A stretch of DNA of 64,000 nucleotides from contig NZ_JAHUWK010000006.1 of the NCBI RefSeq assembly GCF_019219065.1, forward strand, positions 1 to 64,000, read 5' to 3'. The translations under genes and the position numbers were made by a program. The DNA comes from Duganella sp. sic0402 (GTDB lineage: Bacteria; Pseudomonadota; Gammaproteobacteria; Burkholderiales; Burkholderiaceae_D). Positions within the stretch are counted from its first letter, which is position 1; each line of letters begins with the position of its first letter. Shown piece after piece: positions 37,035 through 46,428 of this stretch. The notes below the pieces were generated by a model. That model was not told the DNA's origin. It worked only from the letters and a program-made list of their open reading frames with translations, and ran no database searches.

Positions 37035-37784
37035 ATGAACAAGCAACTGAACGGCAAATTCGCACTGGTCACCGGCGGCACTTCGGGCATCGGCCTGGCC
37101 ACCGCGCAGGAACTGGCGGCGCAAGGCGCGCGCGTCTTCATCACCGGCCGTCGCCAGGCGGAACTGGACGCCGCCGTGGCCAGCATCGGCGCGGCCGCCA
37201 CCGGTATCCGCGCCGACGCGTCGGTGCTGTCGGATCTGGATACGGTCTACACGCAAATCGCCAAAAGCGCCGGCAAGCTGGACATCCTGTTCGCCAACGC
37301 CGGGGGCGGCGACATGATGCCGCTGGGCGCCATCAGCGAGGAACACTTCGACCGCATCTTCGGCACCAATGTACGCGGCGTGCTGTTCACCGTGCAGAAA
37401 GCCTTGCCGCTGCTGGTGGATGGCGCCTCGGTGATACTGACCGGTTCTACCGTGTCGATCCAGGGCACGGCGGCGTTTAGCGTGTATAGCGCCAGCAAGG
37501 CGGCGGTACGCAATCTGGCGCGGTCGTGGGTGATGGATCTGAAGGACCGCCGCATTCGCGTCAACGTCGTCAGCCCAGGTCCTATCCGCACGCCTGGCCT
37601 TGGCGGCCTGGTGCCGGATGAAGCACGCCAGGGCCTGTTTGATGCACTGGCTGCGCAAGTGCCGCTGGCGCGTCTCGGCGAGCCGGAGGAAATCGGCAAG
37701 GCGGTGGCCTTCCTGGCGTCCGACAATGCCGCCTACATCAATGGCATCGAGCTGTTTGTCGATGGCGGCATGGTGCAGGTGTAA
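37035..37784 (+). CDS. Short-chain dehydrogenase/reductase
   Basis: A 249-residue classical SDR. It has the cofactor motif [15 protein letters not shown], the NAG-type motif in [12 protein letters not shown], the catalytic tyrosine and lysine in [14 protein letters not shown], and the typical C-terminal [15 protein letters not shown]. The arginine in [10 protein letters not shown] suggests NADP preference. AAGGAG precedes the ATG. It leads a three-gene operon with an NTF2-like protein two bases downstream and a secreted VOC protein, controlled probably by the divergent LysR protein. The substrate is unknown; similar operons act in quinone, aldehyde or xenobiotic reduction. Confidence 0.92.
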   Translation: MNKQLNGKFALVTGGTSGIGLATAQELAAQGARVFITGRRQAELDAAVASIGAAATGIRADASVLSDLDTVYTQIAKSAGKLDILFANAGGGDMMPLGAISEEHFDRIFGTNVRGVLFTVQKALPLLVDGASVILTGSTVSIQGTAAFSVYSASKAAVRNLARSWVMDLKDRRIRVNVVSPGPIRTPGLGGLVPDEARQGLFDALAAQVPLARLGEPEEIGKAVAFLASDNAAYINGIELFVDGGMVQV

Positions 37785-37786
37785 TC

Positions 37787-38149
37787 ATGGACGTCGCCAT
37801 CGTACAGCAGCTGATCGACCATCATTTCGAAATCTGGAATGACACCGACGCGGCGCGCCGTAATGCCCGGTTCGCGCAGGTTTATACCGACAACTTCTAC
37901 GTCGCCGACTACGACGGCGTGGTGACCGGCTACGCGGCGGTGGCGGCGCTGATCGATAAAGTGCAGGGCGGCCATGCCGGTTTCGTTTTCACGCCGGAAC
38001 CGGTGGCGTGGAACCACGATATCGGTCGCGTCACCTGGGGCTATGGGCCGAAGGACAAGCCGAACCTGATACGTGGTGAGGACATCTTCACCATCCGCGA
38101 TGGCAAGCTGGCCAGCGCCTATGTGTTCATCGAAAAAAACAAGGAGTAA
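37787..38149 (+). CDS. NTF2/SnoaL-like protein
   Basis: A 120-residue protein of the cone-shaped NTF2-like fold, with an N-terminal helix (VQQLIDHHFEIWND), the segment FYVADYDGVVTGYAAVAALI and a curved-sheet end (GEDIFTIRDGKLASAYVFIE). Members are enzymes, such as isomerases and hydratases, or small-molecule binders. It starts two bases after the SDR stop and ends two bases before the VOC gene, so all three are one transcript. Confidence 0.85.
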   Translation: MDVAIVQQLIDHHFEIWNDTDAARRNARFAQVYTDNFYVADYDGVVTGYAAVAALIDKVQGGHAGFVFTPEPVAWNHDIGRVTWGYGPKDKPNLIRGEDIFTIRDGKLASAYVFIEKNKE

Positions 38150-38151
38150 TC

Positions 38152-38697
38152 ATGAAAATCATTGCAATGATATTGACCGCGATCGCTTTGCAGCTGGGCG
38201 GCATGGCGCAGGCGGCGGGCATCAAGACGGCAGGTGTGGACCATGTTGGCGTCAACGTGCCGGACCTGGCGCAGGCCAAGGCGTTTTTTGTCTCGACCTT
38301 CGGCTGCGAGCCGGTGACGCAGATCGGCCCATTCAATATGGCGCCGCGTGCCGAGAGCGTGACGCTGGCCATGCTCCGCTGCGGCAATGGCTCAAACATC
38401 GAACTGTTTGAGTACAAAAATTCGACTGGCAGCACCATCATGCCGAAGATCGAAGATATCGGCGCCTCGCACATCGCGTTCTATACCGATGACGTGCAAG
38501 CCGGCGTGGCGTATCTGAAGTCGAAAGGCATCACCATCATCGGCGAGCCGATGACCATGAGCAGCGGCGACACTGCCGGGGAAACCTGGGTGCATTTCCT
38601 GTCGCCATGGGGATCTGAGCTGGAGCTGGTGGGCTATCCCAACGGCAAGGCGTATGAGAAGACGTCGAAAGTGAAGCTGTGGCGTCCGGCTGACTGA
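38152..38697 (+). CDS. Secreted VOC (glyoxalase/dioxygenase-fold) protein
   Basis: A 181-residue protein with a clear signal peptide (about 1-21, IIAMILTAIALQLGGMAQA) followed by a VOC domain: VDHVGVNVPDLAQAKAFF, NIELFEYK, GASHIAFYTDDVQAG and a C-terminal ELELVGYPN. Histidine and glutamate at the usual metal-ligand places (DHVGV, IELFEY, SHIAFY, ELELVG) suggest a metal site. An exported VOC protein is unusual, since most glyoxalase-type enzymes are cytoplasmic. It closes the LysR-linked operon and is followed by a bidirectional terminator. Confidence 0.87.
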   Translation: MKIIAMILTAIALQLGGMAQAAGIKTAGVDHVGVNVPDLAQAKAFFVSTFGCEPVTQIGPFNMAPRAESVTLAMLRCGNGSNIELFEYKNSTGSTIMPKIEDIGASHIAFYTDDVQAGVAYLKSKGITIIGEPMTMSSGDTAGETWVHFLSPWGSELELVGYPNGKAYEKTSKVKLWRPAD

Positions 38698-38718
38698 TCG
38701 CTATTGGTTCGGGGCAAT

Positions 38719-38754
38719 AAAAAACCCGCCGTCATAGGAGATGGGCGGGTTTTT
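38719..38754. terminator. Bidirectional intrinsic terminator between the VOC gene and tRNA-Leu
   Basis: ACCCGCC at 38724-38730 pairs with GGCGGGT at 38744-38750. A run of A residues precedes the stem and a run of T follows, so it can end both the rightward operon and the leftward tRNA transcript. Confidence 0.85.
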
Positions 38755-38786
38755 GATCGTTACTGCTGCGCATGAATACCAACTGT

Positions 38787-38871
38787 TGGTGCCCCGGGCC
38801 GGAATCGAACCGGCACGCCTTGCGGCGGCGGATTTTGAGTCCGCTGCGTCTACCAATTCCACCACCGAGGC
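38787..38871 (-). tRNA. tRNA-Leu (anticodon CAA)
   Basis: Read on the minus strand, an 85-base cloverleaf is clear. The acceptor arms GCCTCGG and CCGGGGC pair with one G-T wobble, the D-arm segment TGGTAGACGC is present, the anticodon stem GCGGA/TCCGC holds the loop CTCAAAA with anticodon CAA, a variable arm follows, the T-arm has GGTTCGATTCC, and the CCA end is encoded. The long variable arm is that of a class II leucine tRNA reading UUG. Confidence 0.96.
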
Positions 38872-38938
38872 AGGTGTATTGCAATGCGACCCGCATTATC
38901 ACCGATTTGCAACCCTACTGCAACCCTGCGGCGTAGTT

Positions 38939-40576
38939 TTATACTTGCGCCAGCCTTTTAACGTCCAGGCGCGGGCTGCCGCCTGGTGAGCGCGGCGCAA
39001 TCCGGGTTGACCGGACCGGCTGTGTATCGTTGCTCAGCTTAAACACCGCCACCACTTTATTCAGTGTCGATGCCTGTTCTTCCAGTGATGCGGTGGCTGC
39101 CGCTGCCTCTTCCACCAGTGCGGCATTCTGTTGAGTTACCGCATCCATTTCGGAAATGGCCTGGTTGATCTGTTCAATGCCGACTTCCTGTTCGCGGCTG
39201 GCGGCGGCGATTTCGCTCATGATGTCGGTCACTTGCTGCACGCTGCTGACCACCTCCTGTATCGTCGTGCCGGCCTCGGCCACCAGCCGGTTACCTGCCT
39301 CGACCTTGTCGACCGAGTCATCAATCAGCACCTTGATCTCTTTGGCTGCCGCCGCACTGCGCTGCGCCAGATTGCGCACTTCGGATGCCACCACCGCGAA
39401 GCCGCGCCCCTGTTCGCCGGCGCGTGCCGCTTCCACTGCGGCATTCAGCGCCAGGATGTTGGTCTGGAAGGCAATCCCGTCGATGACGCTGATGATATCC
39501 GCCATCTTGCCGGCCGAACCGCTGATGGTGCTCATCGTGGCGACCACGTCGGCGACTACGCTGCCACCTTTGCGGGCCACTGCCGCAGCTGACACCGCCA
39601 ACTGGTTGGCCTGCCGCGCGTTATCGCTGTTCTGCTTGACGGTCGAGGTCAGTTCTTCCATCGAGGAAGCGGTTTCCTCCAGCGCACTGGCTTGCTGCTC
39701 GGTACGCGAGGACAGGTTGAGGTTGCCGTCAGCGACTTCGCCAGTGGCGACGGCGATCTCGCCGGTGCCGGTACGGACCTTGCCGACAATCTCCTGCAGA
39801 TTGGTGTTCATCTGTTTCAGCGCGGACAGCAGCACGCCAATTTCATCCTTGGTGTGGACTTCGATCTGGCTGCTCAGATCACCTGCTGCCACCGTTTGCG
39901 CTAGCTTGACTGCCTGGTTGACCGGGCCGGTGATGGAGCGCGTGATGACGATGCCAATAATCACCGCAGCGACGGCTGACAGTACCGCTAGCACCACCGT
40001 GATGGACACCGCCAGGCTGCCATCGCGTTCGGCGGCTTGGCTATCGTTGCGCATCAACTCGGTCTGAAACTCGGTCAGATCGTCGATCGCACTGAAGAAC
40101 CTGGTTTGTGGTCCACGCACTTCCTTCAACAGATAAACACCCGCCGCGCCGGCAGAGTCTTCTTTCAGCAGCTTCAGGGTGGTATCGCGGCCATTCGCAT
40201 ACTCCTGCCTTGCCGACAGCATGGCGGCAAACAGTTGCAGGCCTTTTTCGGAATGAATCTTGGTTTTCAGATCGGCCATCAGCAGGCTGTTTTTCTCTAC
40301 CGAAGCGTCCATTTTCCCGAGCGAGGTGCGCACCTCTTCCGGATCGGCGTTGCCGATAATCGCGTTGCGCAGATTACGTGCCTGGACATTCACCTCGAAC
40401 TGGATCTGCTTGGCCAGCATGACCTTGACGAAACGGTCGTTCAGTATCCGGTCGGTGGCGTCGTTGATGCTGTTAATGCGGGTGATGGCCACCGTCGCGA
40501 CAATACCCAGCAACAGCAGCAGCAGGCCGAAGCCGGTCGCCAGGCGTACGCCGATTTTTAGATTGCTAAATTTCAT
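38939..40576 (-). CDS. Methyl-accepting chemotaxis protein
   Basis: A 545-residue chemoreceptor with two membrane spans (about 10-30 and 190-212), a periplasmic four-helix-bundle sensor between them, HAMP (about 213-265) and the cytoplasmic signalling hairpin, whose tip reads [20 protein letters not shown]. It signals to CheA through CheW. No C-terminal CheR-tethering pentapeptide is present. I start it at the ATG at 40574-40576, with GAGGAAT upstream, because the longer frame adds a non-membrane leader. It stands alone, between tRNA-Leu and the FtsH-like gene, with no other che genes in the window. Confidence 0.93.
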   Translation of the reverse strand: MKFSNLKIGVRLATGFGLLLLLLGIVATVAITRINSINDATDRILNDRFVKVMLAKQIQFEVNVQARNLRNAIIGNADPEEVRTSLGKMDASVEKNSLLMADLKTKIHSEKGLQLFAAMLSARQEYANGRDTTLKLLKEDSAGAAGVYLLKEVRGPQTRFFSAIDDLTEFQTELMRNDSQAAERDGSLAVSITVVLAVLSAVAAVIIGIVITRSITGPVNQAVKLAQTVAAGDLSSQIEVHTKDEIGVLLSALKQMNTNLQEIVGKVRTGTGEIAVATGEVADGNLNLSSRTEQQASALEETASSMEELTSTVKQNSDNARQANQLAVSAAAVARKGGSVVADVVATMSTISGSAGKMADIISVIDGIAFQTNILALNAAVEAARAGEQGRGFAVVASEVRNLAQRSAAAAKEIKVLIDDSVDKVEAGNRLVAEAGTTIQEVVSSVQQVTDIMSEIAAASREQEVGIEQINQAISEMDAVTQQNAALVEEAAAATASLEEQASTLNKVVAVFKLSNDTQPVRSTRIAPRSPGGSPRLDVKRLAQV

Positions 40577-40732
40577 GGGTGATTCCTCAAAAAGAGATGG
40601 CTCAGAGCGCACGGAAGTGCGGCTCACGCGGTCTATCTTTTCAAGGCGGGGGCTAGGCCAACGATAGGTTGCAACTTGCTGGGACATCTTGCGACCGATA
40701 TCAGTTGCGCTATGGAAAGTCTAGCATTTTTT

Positions 40733-42637
40733 CTAATTTTTATGCAAGCCGTGTTTTGCTGCCTGCTGTTCCAGTAGTGCGAAGATGGCGTCTTTTGACA
40801 ATACGTATTGGTCCATTAAAACGCCTTTTAGCGCGTCAATGTGCTCACGGTAGTCGGCGATGGCGTTCAGCGTGTAGCTGTACAGCTCGTCGGCCTTGGC
40901 TTCCACCTGGCCGAGGTCGGCCTCCTTGTCCTTGAATTGGCTGTGGTCGATCTTTGAGCGCGAGTACATCGATAGCTTGTTAACCATCAGGTTCAGCATC
41001 GAGGTGGCTTTTTCGATGTCGTTCTGGCTGCCGACCGAAATGCCGCGCGCGCCGTAGAACAGTTCTTCCGCCGCTACGCCGCCGTACAGCTGGATCACAT
41101 CATGTTCCAGTTCCTCCAGCGTGCGCAAGGCCATATCATCCGAGGCTGAGAGCACATAACCCAGCGCGCCCAGCTTGGACACCGACTCGGTCGAAATCTT
41201 CAGGAACGGCGAGCGCTCCTTCACCTCCGCCAGCGACATGCCGGCGCGCAGCCACGGGTCGATCTGCATGAAGAAGTGGCCCAGCTCGTGCAGGGCGACG
41301 CGTTCGCGCTGGCGGGTTTTCTCCGCCGTGGTGGCACGGTCGGTCAGGCCGATGGTGGCGCGTTCAAACGCGCGGAACAGCAGGTCGGTGTTGATCACCT
41401 GCTTCTCCTGGATAGCCAGCATGCTGGCGCGCTCGACCACGGTTTGCAGCAGCGCCGGGCTGAGGTTGGCGGTAATTTCGGCAACGTGGTCGAGATTCAA
41501 ATCTTGCCAGTCCACGCAGCCGTCAGCCTTGCGCGACAGGAAGGCGCGCAGCAGCTCGCGCCGTTCGTTCTTGTTGGGCAGACGGAAATTGATCTTGACC
41601 GAGAAGCGCCGCAGCATCGCCTCGTCCATGCGCGTCGATGCATCATCGAAGTTGGAGGCAACTACCCAGATCACGCCTTCGCCCTTGTCGCTGCGCACGC
41701 CGTCGAGCAGGCCGAGCAGGGTATTGGCCGTGTCGTCTTCCCATTTCTTTTCGCCACGGCCGCGCGGCATGAACAGGCTTTGCGCTTCGTCGAGGAAGAT
41801 GATGCACTGGCCGCGCGCGCATGCCTTGCGGTGCAGCGCGTGCAGCGCTTTCGAACCGCCGCCGATATAGCCGGATTCCAGCGCCGAGCCAGAGGCCTGG
41901 ATCAGCGGGATATTGAGCCGCTTGGCCAGATAGCCTGCCAGCTTGGTCTTGCCGGTGCCCGCCGGCCCGGTCAGCATGACGTTGAACGGCTTGTCGATGT
42001 CGTGCTCTTTATAGAGCGCGCGGTTGCGTATCATGTCTTCCAGGTGCAGCACTTCCTGCTTGATGTCTTCCATGCCGATCAGGTCGTCCATGCTGCCGTT
42101 CAGCTGGTCCGGCGTCAGCACAGTGGCGTTCAGGCCCATGCCGGGCAGGCCGTGGCGCAGCAGGAACAGGGCCAGCACCACCAGCACGATGTCCAGCGCA
42201 TGCCGCACCACGAAGGCGCCGGTGCGCGCCAGCATGCTGACGTCGTCATCCTGCATCACCGCCTTGTGCGAGGCCAGATAGTCTTCGCGCGCGATGGCGT
42301 AGGGAATGTTATTGCGCAGCAGGACCTCGCGCTCCAGGCTCAGGTGGGTGGTACCCGGCACCTTGACCACGTATAGCTTGTCGTCATTCTTCAGCTTGAA
42401 CACATAGCGCGGCGCGTCCGACTGCGGCGCGGCGATCAGCAGGTATTCCAGCTGGGCGCGCTTGGCGGGCAAGGCCGTGATCTGGGCGATATCCTGGGTG
42501 CGCAGGACCGGGCTGGTGTCTTGCGGCACTGAAGCGCGCAAGCCCAGTAGCAGAACCAGCGAGGCCGTCACGATCAGCAGCAGGGCACGGACGTAATTAT
42601 TGCGTAGCGCGGTTTGAAGTTTGTAAAGAGTAAACAT
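40733..42637 (-). CDS. Divergent FtsH-like AAA+ membrane metalloprotease
   Basis: A 634-residue protein with two membrane spans (about 17-34 and 144-161) around a periplasmic domain of roughly 110 residues, then an AAA+ domain with Walker A GPAGTGKT (224-231), Walker B IIFLDE (279-284) and the arginine-finger region MDEAMLRRF, then an M41-type protease with HELGH (450-454) and a third-ligand region SQNDIEKATSML. The layout is that of FtsH, but the sequence departs from housekeeping FtsH (for example DEAQS in place of DEIDA), so this is likely a specialised paralogue. All catalytic motifs look intact. It is the last gene before the chemoreceptor and has no partner gene. Confidence 0.85.
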   Translation of the reverse strand: MFTLYKLQTALRNNYVRALLLIVTASLVLLLGLRASVPQDTSPVLRTQDIAQITALPAKRAQLEYLLIAAPQSDAPRYVFKLKNDDKLYVVKVPGTTHLSLEREVLLRNNIPYAIAREDYLASHKAVMQDDDVSMLARTGAFVVRHALDIVLVVLALFLLRHGLPGMGLNATVLTPDQLNGSMDDLIGMEDIKQEVLHLEDMIRNRALYKEHDIDKPFNVMLTGPAGTGKTKLAGYLAKRLNIPLIQASGSALESGYIGGGSKALHALHRKACARGQCIIFLDEAQSLFMPRGRGEKKWEDDTANTLLGLLDGVRSDKGEGVIWVVASNFDDASTRMDEAMLRRFSVKINFRLPNKNERRELLRAFLSRKADGCVDWQDLNLDHVAEITANLSPALLQTVVERASMLAIQEKQVINTDLLFRAFERATIGLTDRATTAEKTRQRERVALHELGHFFMQIDPWLRAGMSLAEVKERSPFLKISTESVSKLGALGYVLSASDDMALRTLEELEHDVIQLYGGVAAEELFYGARGISVGSQNDIEKATSMLNLMVNKLSMYSRSKIDHSQFKDKEADLGQVEAKADELYSYTLNAIADYREHIDALKGVLMDQYVLSKDAIFALLEQQAAKHGLHKN

Positions 42638-43008
42638 AATGCACCATCAGGAGCATGATGCCGGGGCTGGGCGCGAGGATGGGGCGCAGCAGCCGGGGCC
42701 GCCGTGACCGATGCGCAAACTGGGGGCGCAAGCGGATGGATTGGATTTGCTGCCGTACGGCAACTCATACGCGACTATAGACCGGTTGGCGCCGTTTGTA
42801 TCACATCCGCCCTAGAAATAGCCGCAGCGCGCAACAGATGCCGCGACGCGCGCCGTTTATCGCGGTTTTTTGCAGTTGAAGGCCGCGCTTTGGCGGCTCG
42901 TCGCATGCGTGAGATGTTTGCAGAAAGCTTTGTTAATCTGCACCTGTCCCCGCTGAATTCCCAATAACAGCGGTGGCTCCCGCAACGTACACAACTTAGG
43001 AGCACACC
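42638..43008. other. 371-base intergenic region between the FtsH-like gene and a small secreted protein
   Basis: This gap lies between a leftward and a rightward gene and should contain both promoters. Open frames of 60-90 codons exist on both strands, but they lack ribosome sites and a recognisable product, and they overlap each other, so I do not call them genes. No strong hairpin or promoter pair was recognised. Confidence 0.45.
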
Positions 43009-43398
43009 ATGAAAACCGTTCTGCTTGGCGTCGTCGCCGCGCTTGCCCTGACCACCCTGCCAGCTGTTCACGCTGAAGACAGCATCGATGTAAAAGCCCC
43101 GCGCATCAGCCGCTATTACGTTGATCCGGCCGCATTCGACAGCTTTGCGCACCGCTACCAGCTGCAGAACGGCCAGCGGATTGTGTTCTCGCAATCGGTG
43201 CTGCAACGCTACGCCAAACTGGACGATGGCAAGCAGATCCGCATCTACGCCACCTCGCCGACCACCTTCGTCACCGAGAGCGGCGTGCGCTTCGAGTTTC
43301 GCGAAGAGGGCGATAGTGTCGCCATCAGCGAATTCCAGAAGCTGCCGCTGGCGGCCAAGGTGCCGGCCAATGGCCTGATGATGGCGTCGCGCCACTGA
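43009..43398 (+). CDS. Small secreted protein of unknown function
   Basis: A 129-residue protein with a signal peptide (about 1-22, LLGVVAALALTTLPAVHA). The mature part is predicted mostly beta and includes YQLQNGQRIVFSQSVLQRY and GVRFEFREEGDSVAISEF. I know of similar unnamed small periplasmic proteins in this group but no function. A TAGGAGCAC site precedes the ATG. It ends 14 bases from a convergent gene. Confidence 0.8.
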   Translation: MKTVLLGVVAALALTTLPAVHAEDSIDVKAPRISRYYVDPAAFDSFAHRYQLQNGQRIVFSQSVLQRYAKLDDGKQIRIYATSPTTFVTESGVRFEFREEGDSVAISEFQKLPLAAKVPANGLMMASRH

Positions 43399-43412
43399 TG
43401 GCGGGCCGGGCG

Positions 43413-44144
43413 CTACTTGCCCCAGCTCTCGTACTTGCGGTCCAGCCGCGTCACGGTGCCGTCGCGCCGCATCTCGGCCAGCGTGGCGTTGAGCTTGTCG
43501 ATCAGTTCATCCGCCACGGACGGATTGCACGCCAGGTAGACCTTGACGCGGTGGAACACCAGCAGCGGCACCACCCGGTCCGATCCCTCGAACGCGGTTG
43601 GGCCGGCACTGCCGGTGCGCGTGCCAACCGCCCATAAATCGATACGGTTGAGCAGCAATTTTTGCGGATTGATCATATCGTTGCTGACGGCGTCGACATT
43701 GAAGCCGCGGCTGCGCAGGAATTCGTCGCGCGCGTCGCCGATATAGGTGCCGATGCGCAGCTTGCGCGCATCTTCCAGGCTATTCAGTGGAAATGGGTGA
43801 TTGGCCAGCCCCCAGAACTGCCACTCGGCTTCGTCGGTCGGTCCTATCCATTTGAACAGCGCTTCGCGCTCCGGCGTGCGGGTGGTTGAATATACGCAGG
43901 TCTGATCCTGCGTCAGCGCCATCTGGTAAGCGCGTTTCCACGGCAGTTGCTCAATGCGGTAGTCGGTGGCGCTGCGCGCCATCATCTCGCGCACCTTGTC
44001 GGTGGCGCGGCCGGTGATGACGCCGTCGGCGCCGCGCATGCTCGATGGCGGGGCATATTCGGTGGTAATTTGCAGTGGTGCGGCGCTGACGGGCGCGCGC
44101 GTGCAAGTCGCCAGCAGAAATAATGTCAGGAAGGTAAATCGCAT
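43413..44144 (-). CDS. Periplasmic solute-binding protein, family 3 type
   Basis: A 243-residue protein with a signal peptide (about 1-22) followed by a SBP_bac_3-like domain: LQITTEYAPPSSMRGADGVITG, KVREMMARSATDYRIEQLPWKRAYQMA and the domain-closing WGLANHPFPLNSLEDARKL region. Members bind amino acids or other small solutes. No ABC permease or ATPase gene is near, and this orphan subtype is common in beta- and gammaproteobacteria, where the role is unknown. It could be a sensory or scavenging protein. Confidence 0.85.
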   Translation of the reverse strand: MRFTFLTLFLLATCTRAPVSAAPLQITTEYAPPSSMRGADGVITGRATDKVREMMARSATDYRIEQLPWKRAYQMALTQDQTCVYSTTRTPEREALFKWIGPTDEAEWQFWGLANHPFPLNSLEDARKLRIGTYIGDARDEFLRSRGFNVDAVSNDMINPQKLLLNRIDLWAVGTRTGSAGPTAFEGSDRVVPLLVFHRVKVYLACNPSVADELIDKLNATLAEMRRDGTVTRLDRKYESWGK

Positions 44145-44201
44145 GGGCTGGCCGCTTTCTGCTTAAAAGCATAGCAGCATTGCCAGCCCAAGGGCAGCGT
44201 T

Positions 44202-45926
44202 TTAATCGGCCCGGCGGAACAGGCGGAAGCGTTCCTGGCGGTCCGCCGGACGGCGTCCCTCCCATAACAGCACCCACTGCTTGCCGCGATGCTGCGGCAG
44301 GATCTCGCGGTTGTCGCGCAGTTTGACGCTATCTTGCAACAGCAACAGATCGCAGCGGCCGCCTTCCACGCCGACAAACGGCAGCTGCGCATAAAACGCG
44401 AACGAGGCACGCTGCGCCGGTCCGACATTGGTTTCGATGCAGCGTGTGCCCGGCGGCAGCTTGTCGGCGATCTGGCGCGCCACGCCGGCGTAGCTCTTGC
44501 CGTAGTTGAGCTCGGGCAGGAACAGCGTCATCGACAGCACCCAGATCAGGATCAGGCCACCGGAGGACAGCACCACCGCGCGCCACAGCACGGCCGGGCG
44601 GCGCGACACGCGCCAGTGCACCAGCACAAACCAGCCCAGCGTGGCGGCCAGCGCCACGAAGAAGGCGATCCAGCCGACTTCGGGCGTGTAGCCCGGTACC
44701 AGCTTCAGCACATTTTTGGCCGCCTTGGCTGGCCAGCCAATCAGCTTGGCGAAGTAGAAGATCCAGATCACCAGCGCGCACAAGGTCAGCGCCATCACCG
44801 AGAACCAGTCGATGGCGTTGATGGCGCCGCGTTTCATGGTCAGCAGGCCGAAGGCGGCCATGATGGCCAGCGGCGGCAGCAGCACCAGCAGCTGGCCCTG
44901 GTCAGACTGCGGATTGCACAGCGTCAGCAGCAGGCCCATCACCACGAAGGCCAGCGGCACCACGATGTGCAGCACGCCGCGCTGGCGGCGCCAGGCCCAT
45001 ACCGCCCAGCAGGCGAACGGCCAGGCAGGCCAGAAGAACCACACGCCAACGCGGAAGAAGAATTTGACCGAACTCCAGCTTGGCCAGTCCAGCTGCAGCC
45101 AGTTCCAGCCCAGCCAGGCGTTCAGCGGCTGCTGATGATACGGTTCCAGTAGCTGGGCCGGCAGCAGCCACAGCGCGGCCAGCGCGCCGCCGACAGCGAT
45201 CATGGCGCCCAGATCGCGCATCGCGCGGATGGCTGGCTGGGCCAGGAAACGGGTGCAGGCGAACAGGGCCAGCATCAGGCACACCGGCGTAATCCAGCCA
45301 CCGCTCAGCGTCATCAGGCCGATCGCCAGGCCGCTCAGGCCGGCGTTGCGCAGCGAGGGCTTTTCCACATAGCGCACGGTACGGTACAGCAGGAAGGCGG
45401 TCATCGACACCTGCAGCGCGTCCGGCGTGGTTTCATGGCTGTGCAGCAGCAAGCCCAGGCAGCCGAGGTAAATCAGGACGGCGGCGTCGGCCAGCGTGCG
45501 GCCGAAGTCGTCCGGCTCCGGCTGGCCGCCGAAGGCCAGGCGCAGCGGCTGCGCATCCTGGCGGCGGCCCAGGTGGAAAGTGGCGTACCACAGCGACAGC
45601 ACGCCCAGCAGGAAGATGCCGACGGTGCTGACACGCGCCGCCAGCACATCGCCCAGCAGCCAGCCAAACAGCTTGATGCCCAGCGCGCCCAGCCAGAAGG
45701 CCAGCGGGCCCTCATCCGGCAGCGACAGCCCGGCGATGTTCGGCCACAGCCAGTCCTGCCAGCTGCCGTGCGCCATGGTCCACATGATGCCGAAGCTGGC
45801 GGCGTCGTCATTCTTCCACGGTTCGCGGCCGATCAGGCCAGGCAGGATATACAGCAGGCCGAGGGCATACAGGGCCCAGCGCGGTAAGGCCAAGGTAGCG
45901 GCGGCGGCAAGACGGACTGGCTTCAT
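44202..45926 (-). CDS. GT39/ArnT-type polytopic membrane glycosyltransferase
   Basis: A 574-residue membrane protein with about twelve hydrophobic spans. The first periplasmic loop holds REPWKNDDAASFG, an acidic motif typical of GT-C enzymes that take sugars from a polyprenyl-phosphate donor, such as ArnT and other GT39/GT83 proteins. A soluble periplasmic C-terminal domain follows the last span (about 470-574, with CIETNVGPAQRASFAFYAQ). It may glycosylate lipid A or another envelope molecule. No arn operon or glycosyl donor synthesis genes are near, so the substrate is unknown. A bidirectional terminator lies just upstream. Confidence 0.85.
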   Translation of the reverse strand: MKPVRLAAAATLALPRWALYALGLLYILPGLIGREPWKNDDAASFGIMWTMAHGSWQDWLWPNIAGLSLPDEGPLAFWLGALGIKLFGWLLGDVLAARVSTVGIFLLGVLSLWYATFHLGRRQDAQPLRLAFGGQPEPDDFGRTLADAAVLIYLGCLGLLLHSHETTPDALQVSMTAFLLYRTVRYVEKPSLRNAGLSGLAIGLMTLSGGWITPVCLMLALFACTRFLAQPAIRAMRDLGAMIAVGGALAALWLLPAQLLEPYHQQPLNAWLGWNWLQLDWPSWSSVKFFFRVGVWFFWPAWPFACWAVWAWRRQRGVLHIVVPLAFVVMGLLLTLCNPQSDQGQLLVLLPPLAIMAAFGLLTMKRGAINAIDWFSVMALTLCALVIWIFYFAKLIGWPAKAAKNVLKLVPGYTPEVGWIAFFVALAATLGWFVLVHWRVSRRPAVLWRAVVLSSGGLILIWVLSMTLFLPELNYGKSYAGVARQIADKLPPGTRCIETNVGPAQRASFAFYAQLPFVGVEGGRCDLLLLQDSVKLRDNREILPQHRGKQWVLLWEGRRPADRQERFRLFRRAD

Positions 45927-45978
45927 CGATCAATCAGTGTGTTTTTAAGAGTAGAACCGGAGTATGACGGCATCAAAC

Positions 45979-46007
45979 AAAAAAAGCAGCCAGAGGCTGC
46001 TTTTTTT
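45979..46007. terminator. Intrinsic terminator downstream of rpmE2
   Basis: AGCAGCC at 45985-45991 pairs with GGCTGCT at 45995-46001 around AGA, flanked by seven A and seven T. It ends the leftward rpmE2 transcript 17 bases after the stop codon, and being symmetric can work both ways. Confidence 0.9.
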
Positions 46008-46023
46008 AGCGAAGCGGCTGAGA

Positions 46024-46293
46024 TTAGCCAGCTGCGACGGCGGTTTTCGAACCGACGGTGCCGAACTTCTGGCGGAATTTCTCAACGCGGCCAGCGGTGT
46101 CGACGATTTTGTGTTTACCGGTGTAGAACGGGTGCGATTCAGCCGATACCTCGATCTTGATCAGTGGGTAGTCTTTACCTTCGAAGTTGATGGTTTCGCG
46201 GGTACCAATGGTCGAACGGGTGATGAATTTGAAGTCGCACGACAGATCGTGGAAAACGACTTCGCGGTATTCTGGGTGACCTTCTGCTTTCAT
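46024..46293 (-). CDS. rpmE2: 50S ribosomal protein L31 type B
   Basis: An 89-residue ribosomal protein of the zinc-free L31B class. It begins [21 protein letters not shown] and contains [24 protein letters not shown]. It lacks the paired cysteines of the zinc-binding type A form, which lets cells spare zinc. I start it at the ATG at 46291-46293 with GAGG upstream. It is monocistronic: its own promoter lies just past the rho terminator, and a terminator follows. Confidence 0.95.
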   Translation of the reverse strand: MKAEGHPEYREVVFHDLSCDFKFITRSTIGTRETINFEGKDYPLIKIEVSAESHPFYTGKHKIVDTAGRVEKFRQKFGTVGSKTAVAAG

Positions 46294-46399
46294 TTTGTAG
46301 CCTCGGTTAGTTTGGTAGCCAAACAGCACTTCGTCGGTCTTGCTACCTCGTGACCCGATTGCCGCTCACTTGCCAGTGGTTAAATTAATGCGATCGGCG

Positions 46400-46428
46400 A
46401 TTATACGCCCGTAAACGCAAACAGGCAA
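46400..46428 (-). promoter_or_regulatory. Promoter of rpmE2
   Basis: On the minus strand a -35 box TTGCCT (46428-46423) is followed after 17 bases by a consensus -10 TATAAT (46405-46400), giving a leader of about 100 bases. The -35 box lies inside the stem of the rho terminator hairpin. I see no clear Zur operator in the leader. Confidence 0.7.

Noticed and set aside
38787..38871. tRNA-Leu as the attachment site of an integrated element
   Set aside because: No integrase, no repeated tRNA 3' end and only ordinary genes lie on both sides.
42704..42967. Possible 87-codon gene before the small secreted protein
   Set aside because: No ribosome site, no recognisable product, atypical composition, and a competing frame on the opposite strand.
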